A stretch of DNA of 64,000 bases from Defluviicoccus sp. (lineage in GTDB: Bacteria > Pseudomonadota > Alphaproteobacteria > Rhodospirillales > Defluviicoccaceae), in the NCBI GenBank assembly GCA_029624735.1, contig JARSSM010000022.1, positions 124,001 through 188,000 on the forward strand, read 5' to 3'. Below the pieces are notes generated by a model. The model was not told the DNA's origin. It did not search any database and was given only the letters and a program-made list of their open reading frames with translations. Made by a program: the position numbers and the translations under genes. Below are positions 40,832-49,206 of this stretch, in pieces; position 1 is the first letter of the stretch, and every line of letters begins with the position of its first letter.

Positions 40832-40875
40832 CGCCGCAAGCCTCCTGTTATCCGTGTCATCGCACCGGTGCCGGT

Positions 40876-41466
40876 CTACCAGCGCGGTCCGTGGCGCAGC
40901 CGCTCGACCTGCGTCTCAAGCGGGCTGGCGCCGTAGCCTGACCCGCCCGGCCGGTCCCCAAGCCGCTCAAGATCACGCGCCTTTTGTTGCAGGGCGCGCC
41001 GTTCCAGTTCAAGCCGAAGCCGGCCGGCCTCATCGACCGCGGGCGAGCCCGGCCGCTGATCCGCCTTCGATTCCGGCCACGCACCCCGCGGATCGCTCAG
41101 GCTGCGCGTGGTCGAATCGATCGTATCGAGGCGGCCGCGGACAAAGCGGGCGTCACCTTCGATGCGATTGGCTTCGAGCGATGCCGGTGCCTGCGGCTGC
41201 GGGGTTTCGATCGTCGGCCGCGCCGCGCGCGGCCCATGCCGGATCGCCTTCTTCGTCACCTTGAGGTCCAACGGCGGGCGCGGCGGCTGCGGCGCCAACA
41301 TCGCCGCGGTCGGCGACACGTAGTCATAATCGAGGGTGACCGCCGCAGCACGATCCTCAGCGATCGGCAGCGCGCTGCGCTCGGACGGCACGCAGCCGCC
41401 CACCAGCAGCAGAGCCAGAGCCGCAAACAGAGCCCGCGACTTGACGCTACCGCGCCCGGCCGGCAT
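40876..41466 (-). CDS. putative lipoprotein of unknown function
   Basis: A 196-residue protein with a signal peptide and lipobox ending ALALLLVGGC, so it is probably a lipoprotein. The rest is Pro/Arg-rich and low in complexity, with a charged helical C-terminal stretch (DEAGRLRLELERRALQQKARDLERLG). No family is recognised. The open frame extends to 41538, but that start overlaps the trpG start on the other strand, so ATG 41466 is preferred. Confidence 0.6.
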   Translation of the reverse strand: MPAGRGSVKSRALFAALALLLVGGCVPSERSALPIAEDRAAAVTLDYDYVSPTAAMLAPQPPRPPLDLKVTKKAIRHGPRAARPTIETPQPQAPASLEANRIEGDARFVRGRLDTIDSTTRSLSDPRGAWPESKADQRPGSPAVDEAGRLRLELERRALQQKARDLERLGDRPGGSGYGASPLETQVERLRHGPRW

Positions 41467-41536
41467 GTTCTGACCCGCTCCGCACGCACGCGGCCGGCGC
41501 CTGCGCGGTTCGGGAGCGGACGGATTGCGCTTACTC

Positions 41537-42124
41537 ATGTTCCTTCTGATCGATAACTACGACAGCTTCACCTACAACCTCTACCATTATCTTGGTGAGC
41601 TCGGCGCGGAGACAACCGTTTATCGCAACGACAGCCTCTCGACCGAGGCGGCGCTGGCACTCGATCCGCAAGCCGTCATCCTGTCGCCGGGGCCGTGCGA
41701 TCCGGACCGGGCCGGCATCTGCCTCGAGCTGATCGCGCGCGCACCGCACGAGCTGCCCATCCTCGGCGTCTGCCTCGGCCATCAAAGCATCGGCCAGGCG
41801 TTCGGCGGCGCCGTCGTGCGGGCACCCAAGCCGATGCACGGCAAGATCAGCCGCATCAGCCACGGCCAACGCGGGATCTTCGCCGGCCTGCCCAGCCCGT
41901 TCGCCGCGACCCGCTACCACTCGCTGATGGTGGCAGCCGACAGCCTGCCCGACTGCTTGCAGGTCACCGCGACCAGCGAGGACGGCGTCATCCAGGGCCT
42001 CGAGCACCGCGAGCGGCCGATCTTCGGCGTCCAGTTTCACCCTGAAAGCATTGCGACCGAGCACGGCCACACCTTGCTGCGGAACTTCCTGACCGTCGCG
42101 ACTGGCCGAGGAGCACGCGCGTGA
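41537..42124 (+). CDS. trpG: anthranilate synthase component II (glutaminase)
   Basis: TrpG, 195 residues, is a class I glutamine amidotransferase that feeds ammonia to TrpE. The nucleophile is in [15 protein letters not shown]; His and Glu are in [13 protein letters not shown]. It begins [17 protein letters not shown], as in the family. ATG 41537 is used. The stop overlaps the trpD start as GTGA. A PabA role in folate synthesis is also possible, but the trpD-trpC context favours tryptophan. Confidence 0.95.
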   Translation: MFLLIDNYDSFTYNLYHYLGELGAETTVYRNDSLSTEAALALDPQAVILSPGPCDPDRAGICLELIARAPHELPILGVCLGHQSIGQAFGGAVVRAPKPMHGKISRISHGQRGIFAGLPSPFAATRYHSLMVAADSLPDCLQVTATSEDGVIQGLEHRERPIFGVQFHPESIATEHGHTLLRNFLTVATGRGARA

Positions 42125-43170
42125 GCGAACCCTTGACTGCCCTGAAGCCTCTGCTTGCCAAGGCCGCCACTGGCCAGACGTTTTCCGCCGACGAGGCCGA
42201 AGAGGCGTTCTCGATCATCATGTCCGGCGGGGCGACGCCGGCGCAGATCGGCGCCTTCCTGATGGCGCTGCGGGTCCGCGGCGAAACGGTCGCCGAGATC
42301 ACCGGCGCCGTGCGGGTCATGCGCGCCAAGGTGCTGCCGGTTCACGCACCTGACGGCGCGATCGATATCGTCGGCACCGGTGGCGATGCGGCCGGCACCT
42401 TCAACATCTCGACCGCCGCGGCGCTGGTCGTCGCCGGCGCCGGCGTGCCGGTGGCCAAGCACGGCAACCGGGCGCTGTCGTCCAAGTGCGGCGCGGCGGA
42501 CGTTTTGGCCGAACTCGGCGTCAACCTCGATGCGCCGATCCCGCTGATCGAGCAGGCGATCCGCGAGGCCGGCATCGGCTTCCTGATGGCGCCGCGCCAC
42601 CACAGCGCCATGCGCCACGTCGGCGGGCCCAGGGTCGAGCTCGGCTTCCGCACCATCTTCAACCTGTTAGGGCCCTTGAGCAATCCGGCCGGCGTCAAGC
42701 GCCAGTTCACCGGCGCCTTCGCGCGGGAGTGGATCGTGCCGATGGCTGAGGTGCTGGGCGCGCTCGGCAGCGAGCGGGCCTGGGTCGTGCACGGCGCCGA
42801 CGGCCTCGATGAGCTGACGACGACGGGGCCGACCTTCGTTGCCGAACTCGCCGGCGGCCGCGTGCAGACCTTCGAGGTGAGACCGGAGGACGCCGGCCTG
42901 CCGCGCGCCGCAGCGCGGGACTTGAAGGGCGGCGACCGTGTGACCAACGCGGCGGCGATGGTGCAGGTCTTGAGCGGAGAGGCGGGACCGTTGCGCGATG
43001 TCACGCTGTTCAACGCCGCCGCGGCGCTGATCGTCGCCGGCCGCTGCGAAAAGCTGAAAGACGGCGTCGCGCTCGCGGCCGAGAGCATCGATCAGGGCCA
43101 CGCCCGCCAAGCGCTCAAGCGGCTGGTCGAGATCGCCGGCCTGTCGGACGCCGTCGGCACGACCCAATAG
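42121..43170 (+). CDS. trpD: anthranilate phosphoribosyltransferase
   Basis: TrpD, 349 residues, joins anthranilate to PRPP. The PRPP-binding motif is [19 protein letters not shown], with [21 protein letters not shown] and an anthranilate-site histidine in [11 protein letters not shown]. Start GTG 42121 overlaps the trpG stop. trpC follows after 19 bp. Confidence 0.96.
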   Translation: MSEPLTALKPLLAKAATGQTFSADEAEEAFSIIMSGGATPAQIGAFLMALRVRGETVAEITGAVRVMRAKVLPVHAPDGAIDIVGTGGDAAGTFNISTAAALVVAGAGVPVAKHGNRALSSKCGAADVLAELGVNLDAPIPLIEQAIREAGIGFLMAPRHHSAMRHVGGPRVELGFRTIFNLLGPLSNPAGVKRQFTGAFAREWIVPMAEVLGALGSERAWVVHGADGLDELTTTGPTFVAELAGGRVQTFEVRPEDAGLPRAAARDLKGGDRVTNAAAMVQVLSGEAGPLRDVTLFNAAAALIVAGRCEKLKDGVALAAESIDQGHARQALKRLVEIAGLSDAVGTTQ

Positions 43171-43189
43171 CACGGAGGCACCCCGGCCG

Positions 43190-44002
43190 ATGACCGGCAT
43201 CCTTGCCCGCATCTGCGCCGACCGCCGCGCGGACTTGAGCGAGCGCATGCGGGCGCGCCCCTTCGTTGCCGTTGCAGCCGAAGCCCAGGCGGCGCCAGCT
43301 CCGCGCCCGTTCGCTGCAACCTTGCGCCAAGCTGCGGCCGATGGCGGCTTCGGCCTGATCGCCGAGCTCAAGAAGGCGTCCCCTTCCGGCGGCCTGATCC
43401 GGGGCGATTTCGATCCGCCGGCACTCGCGCGCGCCTACGCGGAGGGCGGCGCCGCCTGCCTTTCGGTGCTGACCGAGCCGCGCTACTTCCAAGGCGACGA
43501 TGCCTACCTCGGCGCTGCCCGGGCGGCGGTCGCGTTGCCGATGCTGCGCAAGGACTTCATGCTCGATCCCTACCAGGTGGCGGAAGCGCGCGCGCTCGGC
43601 GCCGACTGCATCCTCATCATCCTCGCCGCGGTCGAGGACGCGGTCGCCCGCGAGCTAATGGCGACGGCGGCCGATTTCGCCATGGACGTGCTGACCGAGG
43701 TGCATGACGAGGATGAGCTGGAGCGCGCGCTTGCGCTCGGCGCACCCGTGATCGGCATCAACAACCGCAACCTCAAGACGCTGGCGGTCGACCTCGCGAC
43801 GACGGAAGCGCTGGCGCCGCGGGTGCCGGCCGACCGGCTGCTGGTGAGCGAGAGCGGCTTGCGCACGCCCGATGATCTGGCCCGCATGGCGGCGATCGGC
43901 GTGCGCTGCTTCCTCATCGGCGAGGCGCTGATGCGTGAGGCGGACGTCGCGGCGGCGACACGGCGGCTCCTGGGCCGGGGCGAGCCGCCTGACCGCACAT
44001 GA
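43190..44002 (+). CDS. trpC: indole-3-glycerol-phosphate synthase
   Basis: TrpC, 270 residues, closes the indole ring. Motifs are [16 protein letters not shown] with the catalytic lysine, [22 protein letters not shown] and LVSESGL. It is not fused to TrpF. In many alphaproteobacteria moaC follows; here the repeat island begins at the stop codon. Confidence 0.96.
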   Translation: MTGILARICADRRADLSERMRARPFVAVAAEAQAAPAPRPFAATLRQAAADGGFGLIAELKKASPSGGLIRGDFDPPALARAYAEGGAACLSVLTEPRYFQGDDAYLGAARAAVALPMLRKDFMLDPYQVAEARALGADCILIILAAVEDAVARELMATAADFAMDVLTEVHDEDELERALALGAPVIGINNRNLKTLAVDLATTEALAPRVPADRLLVSESGLRTPDDLARMAAIGVRCFLIGEALMREADVAAATRRLLGRGEPPDRT

Positions 44003-44065
44003 TGCCCGCACGAACTAACCCGTTGCGCCTGCCCCTGTTTTCGCCATGCGCACCCTCCCCTTTAT

Positions 44066-44151
44066 CGTCATCCGCGGACTTGTTCCGCGGATCAACTGCC
44101 AGTGCCCACACACCCCAACACGTGGATGGCCGGCCTCCGCCGGCCATGACG
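44066..44151. repeat. 86-bp REPIN-like module 1
   Basis: CGTCAT and ATGACG ends, left hairpin CCGCGGA-cttgt-TCCGCGG, a short spacer, then CGTGGATGGCCGGC-ctcc-GCCGGCC. It is the first of six modules of exactly 86 bp in this island. Confidence 0.88.
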
Positions 44152-44232
44152 GGGTAAGAGGAATGGACGCGCGGCGCCGACCATGACGGGGTGAGAAGCG
44201 TGCACGGTTACGTCCCGTCTCTCCCCCCACTT

Positions 44233-44647
44233 CGTCATCCGCGGACTTGTTCCGCGGATCAACTGCCAGTGCCATCCACGAAAACGCTTGTACACGGCGG
44301 GGCGCGTGCGGCAAGGATACGGCATGCGGGGTGGCTGGGTCTACATCATGACGAATCGGCCCAACGGCACGCTCTATCTGGGCGTCACCAGCGACCTTGC
44401 TCGCCGCGCTTGGGAGCATCGCGAAGGTGTCGTCGACGGGTTCAGCAAACGGTACGGCCTGAAACGGCTGGTCTGGTTTGAACGCCACGATGACATCCGG
44501 GTCGCGATCCAGCGCGAGAAGACGATGAAGCATTGGCCGCGGGCTTGGAAGGTGCGGTTGATCCTGTCGGCCAACCCGGAATGGGACGATCTCTACACGC
44601 TGCTCGCGTGAAAGGCGTGGATGGCCGTGACAAGCACGGCCATGACG
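44233..44647 (+). mobile_element. 415-bp composite module: REPIN-like ends around a GIY-YIG gene, copy 1
   Basis: The left 40 bp match the 86-bp modules (CGTCATCCGCGG ... ATCAACTGCCAGTGCC). The right end has the same architecture, CGTGGATGGCCGTG-acaag-CACGGCCATGACG, with changed but still pairing stem bases. In place of the ~13-bp spacer there is a segment of about 340 bp carrying the GIY-YIG gene. The inner ends ATCCACG and CGTGGAT are themselves inverted. An identical-length copy lies 622 bp downstream. Confidence 0.7.
44324..44611 (+). CDS. GIY-YIG nuclease domain protein, copy 1
   Basis: The 95-residue protein is a single GIY-YIG domain of the small COG2827/UPF0213 type. The two strands read WVYIM and LYLGV; the conserved arginine is in DLARRAWEHR and the catalytic glutamate in AIQREKTMKHW. 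It ends WDDLYTLLA, as small family members do. ATG 44324 follows AAGGA. The coding sequence is identical to copy 2. The gene lies between the two arms of a REPIN-like module. Family enzymes cut DNA; the role of the small ones is mostly unknown. Confidence 0.88.
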   Translation: MRGGWVYIMTNRPNGTLYLGVTSDLARRAWEHREGVVDGFSKRYGLKRLVWFERHDDIRVAIQREKTMKHWPRAWKVRLILSANPEWDDLYTLLA

Positions 44648-44706
44648 GGTTAGGAAAAGCGCGCCCCCTCTTCCTACCGTCATCCGCGTGCCCGTATTCC
44701 CCTTCT

Positions 44707-44792
44707 CGTCATCCGCGGACTTGTTCCGCGGATCAACTGCGAGGGCCAGCACACCCCAGCACGTGGATGGCCGGCCTTCGCCGGCCATGACG
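44707..44792. repeat. 86-bp REPIN-like module 2
   Basis: Same ends and hairpins as module 1 (spacer GCGAGGGCCAGCAC...). It lies between the two GIY-YIG composite modules. Confidence 0.88.
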
Positions 44793-44854
44793 GGGTGAGA
44801 GGAGGGTGCCGCCCACTCTTCCTACCGTCATACGCGCGCCCGTATTCCCCTTCT

Positions 44855-45269
44855 CGTCATCCGCGGGCTTGTTCCGCGGATCAACTGCGAGGGCCATCCA
44901 CGAAAACGCTTGTACACGGCGGGGCGCGTGCGGCGAGGATACGGCATGCGGGGTGGCTGGGTCTACATCATGACGAATCGGCCCAACGGCACGCTCTATC
45001 TGGGCGTCACCAGCGACCTTGCTCGCCGCGCTTGGGAGCATCGCGAAGGTGTCGTCGACGGGTTCAGCAAACGGTACGGCCTGAAACGGCTGGTCTGGTT
45101 TGAACGCCACGATGACATCCGGGTCGCGATCCAGCGCGAGAAGACGATGAAGCATTGGCCGCGGGCTTGGAAGGTGCGGTTGATCCTGTCGGCCAACCCG
45201 GAATGGGACGATCTCTACACGCTGCTCGCGTGAGAGGCGTGGATGGCCGTGACAAGCACGGCCATGACG
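44855..45269 (+). mobile_element. 415-bp composite module with GIY-YIG gene, copy 2
   Basis: Same length and layout as copy 1 at an offset of 622 bp. By eye there are five single-base differences, all outside the coding sequence: one in the left hairpin loop, two in the spacer, one before the start codon and one after the stop. This is either a recent tandem duplication or two insertions of the same source. Confidence 0.7.
44946..45233 (+). CDS. GIY-YIG nuclease domain protein, copy 2
   Basis: Identical in sequence to copy 1 (95 residues, catalytic motifs WVYIM/LYLGV, DLARRAWEHR and AIQREKTMKHW intact). The ribosome-binding site is GAGGA in place of AAGGA. Complete identity of two copies argues for recent duplication or gene conversion. 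Confidence 0.88.
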   Translation: MRGGWVYIMTNRPNGTLYLGVTSDLARRAWEHREGVVDGFSKRYGLKRLVWFERHDDIRVAIQREKTMKHWPRAWKVRLILSANPEWDDLYTLLA

Positions 45270-45391
45270 GGCTGAGAGGAGTGGACGCGCGGCGCCGGCC
45301 ATGACGGGGTAAGGGAAAGGCCCGCCCACTCTTCTTGCCGTCATGCGCGCCCTTCCCCTCTTCGTCATCCGCGTGCCCATATTCCCCTTCT

Positions 45392-45477
45392 CGTCATCCG
45401 CGGACTTGTTCCGCGGATCAACTGCCAGTGCCCATACACCCCAACACGTGGATGGCCGGCCTTCGCCGGCCATGACG
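45392..45477. repeat. 86-bp REPIN-like module 3
   Basis: Same ends and hairpins as module 1. It lies just beyond the 3' end of the TIR-STAND gene (minus strand). Partial right-arm copies (GCGCCGGCCATGACGGGGT) surround it at 45293-45310 and 45501-45520. Confidence 0.88.
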
Positions 45478-45535
45478 GGCTGAGAGGAGTGGACGCGCGG
45501 CGCCGGCCATGACGGGGTAAGGAGGGTGCCGCCCG

Positions 45536-47872
45536 CTACGGCTTGGACACCGCGGCAAGGTTGGCGCGGGCTTTCTTGGTGTGCGGATGGTCGGGGCCGA
45601 AGCACTTCTCCCAAATCGCGAGCGCGCGCTCGAACGCCCGCTTGGCGCCGGCTAGGTCACCCTCCTGCCGCAGGACGTTCCCTAAGTTGTTGACGCAGGT
45701 TGCAACGTTCGGGTGCTCGGGCCCGAACGCCTTCTCAACGATCGCGAGCGCGCGCTCGAATGCTGCCTTGGCCCCCACCAGATCGCCCTCCTCCCGCAGC
45801 ACGTACCCTAAGTTGTTGACGTCGGTGGCGACTTCTGGATGGTCGGGCCCGAACGCTTTCTCATCGATCTCCAGCGCGCGCTCGAACGCCCGCCTGGCGC
45901 CCGGGAGATCGCCCTCCTGCCACAGCACGCCCCCTAAGTTGTTGACGTCGGTGGCGACTTCTGGATGGTCGGGCCCGAACGCCTTCTCATCGATCGCCAG
46001 TGCGCGCTCGAACGCCCGCCTGGCACCCGCCAGGTCGCCCTCCTCCCGCAGCACACCCCCTATGTTGTTGACGCGGATGGCGACCTTCGGATGCTCGGGC
46101 CCGAACGCCGTTTCATGGATGCTGAGTGCGCGGCTATACGCCGCCTTGGCGCCCGCCAGATCCGCCCGCATACGGCGGTAAAAGCCAATCGCGTTGAACA
46201 GCCGGCCGGCGGCTTCAAGGGCCACATTAGCGGCTGCCGCATGCTCCGCCGCCGCCAGCGCATGTGCCCCCAGCCGGTCATGGGCGGCGGCGACGCCGGC
46301 ATCGAAGGTATTGTGCGGGAACGCCGGCAGGGCAGCATTCAGCACGCTCACCGCCGCGCCGGCCCAGGCGTTGTGTTCCGTTGCATCCAGCCGCTGGCGG
46401 GTGACCGCCTGCACCAAGCGGTGCAGCGACAGCATCTCGCCCTCCCGGCGGATCAGGGAATAGCGTATCAGCGCGGCGACTGCCTGGTTGAGCCGGACCG
46501 GCCCGGCGGCTGCCGCCGCCAAAGGCTCGGCCAGGTGCTTGGCGCCGCCGCTGATCAGGTCGAGCGGGATCGCATCCGGGGCGAGGAAGCTGATCAGCTT
46601 CAGGAGCGCCGCGCCGGCCGGTGATTCCTGTTCGACGCGGGCGAACGACGCAGCCCACACGGCGGCTACCGTGCGCTCGGCCTCGCGCGGCTCGGCCAAC
46701 AGCTCCGCGCCGTGGCCTGCCGTTAGCATCGCCAAGTAGCCGGCTACGCTCTCCCCGGTCGCCTGGCAATAGGCGGCCGCCTGTTCGAGTGCCAAGGGCA
46801 GATCCCCCAGCGCTTCCGCCAGCGCATCGGCGTCCCTGCCGCCGTCGCCGGTGCGCTGTCCAAGAAACGCGATCGATTCCGCCCGCGGCCACAGATCGAG
46901 CGGCAGCACCTTGGCAAAGCCGCCGAAATTGGGATTGCGGGTGGTGATGATGACATGGCCCGTCTCCCCGCGCGGCAGCAGGTCCTTGAGTGGGGCGGGT
47001 GCTTCCGCGTTGTCAAAGATCAAGAGCCAGCGCCGGTGCGCCTCCAGCCAGGCGCGCACCGCGGCCAGCACCACCGCCTGCTCGGCTGCGTCCTTCGCAG
47101 GAAGGTCGAGCGCACGGGCGAGCGCGGCATAGTCGGCGGCGAGCGACCCCGGTTCCTCGGCGCGCAGCCACCAGGCGAGGTCGTAGTCGCCGCGGTAGCG
47201 ATAGGCATATTCGATCGCGAGCTGGGACTTGCCGATGCCACCTAAGCCGCTGATGCTGGCGGCTTGCGTTACCGCCGCCGTGCTGCCGCCGGTCAGATGC
47301 GCCCGCAGCGCATCGAGCTGCGCCACCCGGCCGGTGAAGTTGGGATTACGGTGCGTGAGGTTCCAAATTGCCGGCAGCGCGCCGGGGAAGCGGGGCTCAG
47401 GCTTGGTTGCCGCGACAGCACGGCCGGGAGGGAAGGGCGGCTCTGTGGTGGGTTTGGCCCGCTTCAGGATTACCGCGGCGAGCATGCGTTCTTTCGCCAC
47501 CTCCTTCTCAAGGCCGAACAGGTCGGTGTAAGCTAATCGGCCGAGAAGTCCGGGCGGTGTGCACGCTTCGATTCGCACGGGCAGCAAGCGCCCCTCGCCC
47601 GCAGGGTCCTTGACGAAGACTGCCTCCCATTCGGCAGTCGCGAAATCCGATTGGAAGTAGCGCGGGCTAAGCACCAGAAGCGTGCGCGCGCAGCACTCAA
47701 CACCTTCCTGCATCTGTCGTACGAAGCTCTGGCCGGGGCGAAAATCCCACGCCTGAATCACCACCTCATAATCGGCCGCCTCCAGCACCCAGGCGACCCA
47801 CTCCGCCCAGGCCTGGTCGGCGCCGGTGTAGCTGATGAAGAAGTCTTTTTTCGCCCCGCCGTTCGCGGCCAT
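45536..47872 (-). CDS. TIR-NB-ARC-TPR (STAND) protein
   Basis: This 778-residue protein has three parts. Residues 8-135 form a TIR domain (FFISYTGADQAWAEWVAWVLE), with a glutamate at 81 in FATAEWEAVF at the position conserved in NAD-cleaving TIR domains. Residues 175-540 are an NB-ARC/STAND NTPase with Walker A GLGGIGKS (209-216), Walker B LLIFDN (283-288) and the GDLPLAL motif (356-362). Residues 573-778 are 42-residue TPR units of kinesin-light-chain type. Bacterial TIR-STAND proteins are phage-sensing immune or signalling switches: TPRs sense, NB-ARC oligomerises, TIR degrades NAD. The function here is inferred from architecture. It is alone, with REPIN-like modules on both sides. Confidence 0.88.
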   Translation of the reverse strand: MAANGGAKKDFFISYTGADQAWAEWVAWVLEAADYEVVIQAWDFRPGQSFVRQMQEGVECCARTLLVLSPRYFQSDFATAEWEAVFVKDPAGEGRLLPVRIEACTPPGLLGRLAYTDLFGLEKEVAKERMLAAVILKRAKPTTEPPFPPGRAVAATKPEPRFPGALPAIWNLTHRNPNFTGRVAQLDALRAHLTGGSTAAVTQAASISGLGGIGKSQLAIEYAYRYRGDYDLAWWLRAEEPGSLAADYAALARALDLPAKDAAEQAVVLAAVRAWLEAHRRWLLIFDNAEAPAPLKDLLPRGETGHVIITTRNPNFGGFAKVLPLDLWPRAESIAFLGQRTGDGGRDADALAEALGDLPLALEQAAAYCQATGESVAGYLAMLTAGHGAELLAEPREAERTVAAVWAASFARVEQESPAGAALLKLISFLAPDAIPLDLISGGAKHLAEPLAAAAAGPVRLNQAVAALIRYSLIRREGEMLSLHRLVQAVTRQRLDATEHNAWAGAAVSVLNAALPAFPHNTFDAGVAAAHDRLGAHALAAAEHAAAANVALEAAGRLFNAIGFYRRMRADLAGAKAAYSRALSIHETAFGPEHPKVAIRVNNIGGVLREEGDLAGARRAFERALAIDEKAFGPDHPEVATDVNNLGGVLWQEGDLPGARRAFERALEIDEKAFGPDHPEVATDVNNLGYVLREEGDLVGAKAAFERALAIVEKAFGPEHPNVATCVNNLGNVLRQEGDLAGAKRAFERALAIWEKCFGPDHPHTKKARANLAAVSKP
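45539..46154 (-). repeat. 126-bp tandem repeats encoding the TPR units
   Basis: Four full units of 126 bp (42 codons) and a partial fifth encode the C-terminal TPRs. Units share AFERALAI, EKAFGPDHPEVAT and VNNLG...EGDL almost unchanged, and the DNA is nearly identical between the middle units. Such arrays expand and contract by recombination. Confidence 0.85.
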
Positions 47873-47954
47873 CCCCGCCCCCGATTGATTGGGGCAACCT
47901 TACGCTGCAAACGGGGCATGAGGCAACGCCGGCGTCCTCCGCCGCGGGCTCCAA

Positions 47955-47986
47955 ACGTGGATGGCCGGCCTCCGCCGGCCATGACG
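47955..47986. repeat. right half of a REPIN-like module
   Basis: CGTGGATGGCCGGC-ctcc-GCCGGCCATGACGG without the left arm. It lies just upstream of the TIR-STAND start. Confidence 0.75.
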
Positions 47987-48067
47987 GGGTGAGAGGAGCG
48001 GACGCGCGGCGCCGGCCATGACGGGGTAAGGGGGTGCACGGTTACGTCCCGTCTCTCCCCCCCTTCT

Positions 48068-48153
48068 CGTCATCCGCGGACTTGTTCCGCGGATCAACTG
48101 CCACTGCCAACACACCCCAACACGTGGATGGCCGGCCTTCGCCGGCCATGACG
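48068..48153. repeat. 86-bp REPIN-like module 4
   Basis: Same ends and hairpins as module 1, with spacer CCACTGCCAACACACC. Confidence 0.88.
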
Positions 48154-48233
48154 GGGTGAGAGGAGCGGACGCGCGGCGCGGGCCATGACGGGCTGAGAGG
48201 TGTGCACGGTTACGTCCCGTCTCTCCCCCCCTT

Positions 48234-48319
48234 CGTCATCCGCGGACTTGTTCCGCGGATCAACTGCCAGTGCCAACACACCCTAACGCGTGGATGGCCG
48301 GCCTTCGCCGGCCATGACG
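48234..48319. repeat. 86-bp REPIN-like module 5
   Basis: Same ends and hairpins as module 1; the right arm starts GCGTGGATGG. Confidence 0.88.
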
Positions 48320-48362
48320 GGGTGCGACGCGTGCACGGTTACGTCCCGTCTCTCCCCCCCTT

Positions 48363-48448
48363 CGTCATCCGCGGACTTGTTCCGCGGATCAACTGCGAGG
48401 GCCAGCACACCCCGACCCGTGGATGGCCGGCCTTCGCCGGCCATGACG
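48363..48448. repeat. 86-bp REPIN-like module 6
   Basis: Same ends and hairpins as module 1, with the GCGAGGGCCAGCAC spacer also seen in module 2. It ends 35 bp before the HIT gene stop. Confidence 0.88.
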
Positions 48449-48482
48449 GGTGAGGGGAGCGGACGCGCGGCGGCGGTGCGGG

Positions 48483-48911
48483 TCAGACGGCCTCGTCGCG
48501 GACGATGCGGACCGCGAGCCGGGAGCGGATCGCATCGAGCATGCGCTCCAACTCCGCCTTTTCGTAAGGCTTCGCCGGCAGCTTGCCCCAGACCGGACCG
48601 GGCCAGGCGGCGTCCGAGCGGAAGCGGGCAATCACGTGCACATGCAGTTGCGACACGACATTGCCGAGAGCGGCGACGTTGATCTTGTCCGGCTTGAAGA
48701 TTTCGGCCATCAGCCGGGAAATCGCAGTGATCTCGGCCATCAGCTGCATCTGCTGCCCTTGCGCGAGCTCGTGCAACTCGCGGATGTCAGGCTCGGCGGG
48801 CACCAGAATCAGCCACGGAAAGCTGGCGTCGTTCATCAGAAGCAGGCGCGACAGAACGAGGCCACCGATCGGAATGGTGTCCTGCCTCAGCTTCGGGTCG
48901 AGTTCAAACAT
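48483..48911 (-). CDS. HIT family protein
   Basis: The 142-residue protein has a histidine-triad fold; the motif reads QLHVHVIARF, so the first position of the triad is glutamine, as in one HIT branch. SFPWLILVPAEPDIREL is the typical upstream strand-loop. HIT proteins are nucleotide hydrolases or transferases; this branch has no assigned substrate. The gene marks the return of ordinary chromosomal content after the repeat island. Confidence 0.85.
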   Translation of the reverse strand: MFELDPKLRQDTIPIGGLVLSRLLLMNDASFPWLILVPAEPDIRELHELAQGQQMQLMAEITAISRLMAEIFKPDKINVAALGNVVSQLHVHVIARFRSDAAWPGPVWGKLPAKPYEKAELERMLDAIRSRLAVRIVRDEAV

Positions 48912-49206
48912 CGAAGGCCTGATCTTTCTGCCTTGGTTTCAAAGCGTTATGACCCATGCGCGAGAGCCAAAAAACGCAAACGGCCGCAGTCACACTGTGG
49001 CAGGACTGCCATAGGCAGCGCAGCCCGCGCGGTTACAGCGCTACTATCGTTCCGCGCTTGGCAACTTTCTGTCAATCTTATCTTCCGTAGAGTGACGCCG
49101 CTCGTTGCAGAGCCCGCCAAGGGCCCGTGCGGAGCGGGGTGATCGCCGCAAGAAGCGCACGTCACTTTGGCGTTGGGGAGTCTAAACCTGAGGGAGAGTT
49201 GTTGAG
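48912..49206. other. 295-bp gap before a 59-residue gene
   Basis: Divergent intergenic region between HIT (minus) and the small plus-strand gene. It should hold promoters for both. I see no clear promoter pair, long hairpin or ORF. Confidence 0.4.

Larger units (their letters stand above)
47873..48482. other. 610-bp repeat-filled gap
   Basis: The gap between the TIR-STAND and HIT genes is made of three 86-bp modules (4-6), a right-half module (47955-47986) and linkers such as GTGCACGGTTACGTCCCGTCTCTCC, which recurs before several modules. The ORFs that cross it are translations of the repeats. No gene is supported. Confidence 0.8.

Noticed and set aside
41467..41538. N-terminal extension of the lipoprotein gene to 41538
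   Set aside because: It would overlap the trpG start codon on the other strand and push the lipobox to about residue 49; the internal ATG 41466 places the signal sequence normally.
44015..45614. Long minus-strand ORFs over the repeat island (44015-44788 and 44733-45614), with recurring LAVDPRNKSADDE segments
   Set aside because: They are translations of the 86-bp and 415-bp modules and run antisense to the GIY-YIG genes. The recurring peptides reflect DNA repeats, not a protein family.
47873..48482. Regularly spaced repeats suggesting a CRISPR array
   Set aside because: The repeats are 86-bp double palindromes with variable spacing, no uniform 30-40-bp unique spacers, and no cas genes nearby.
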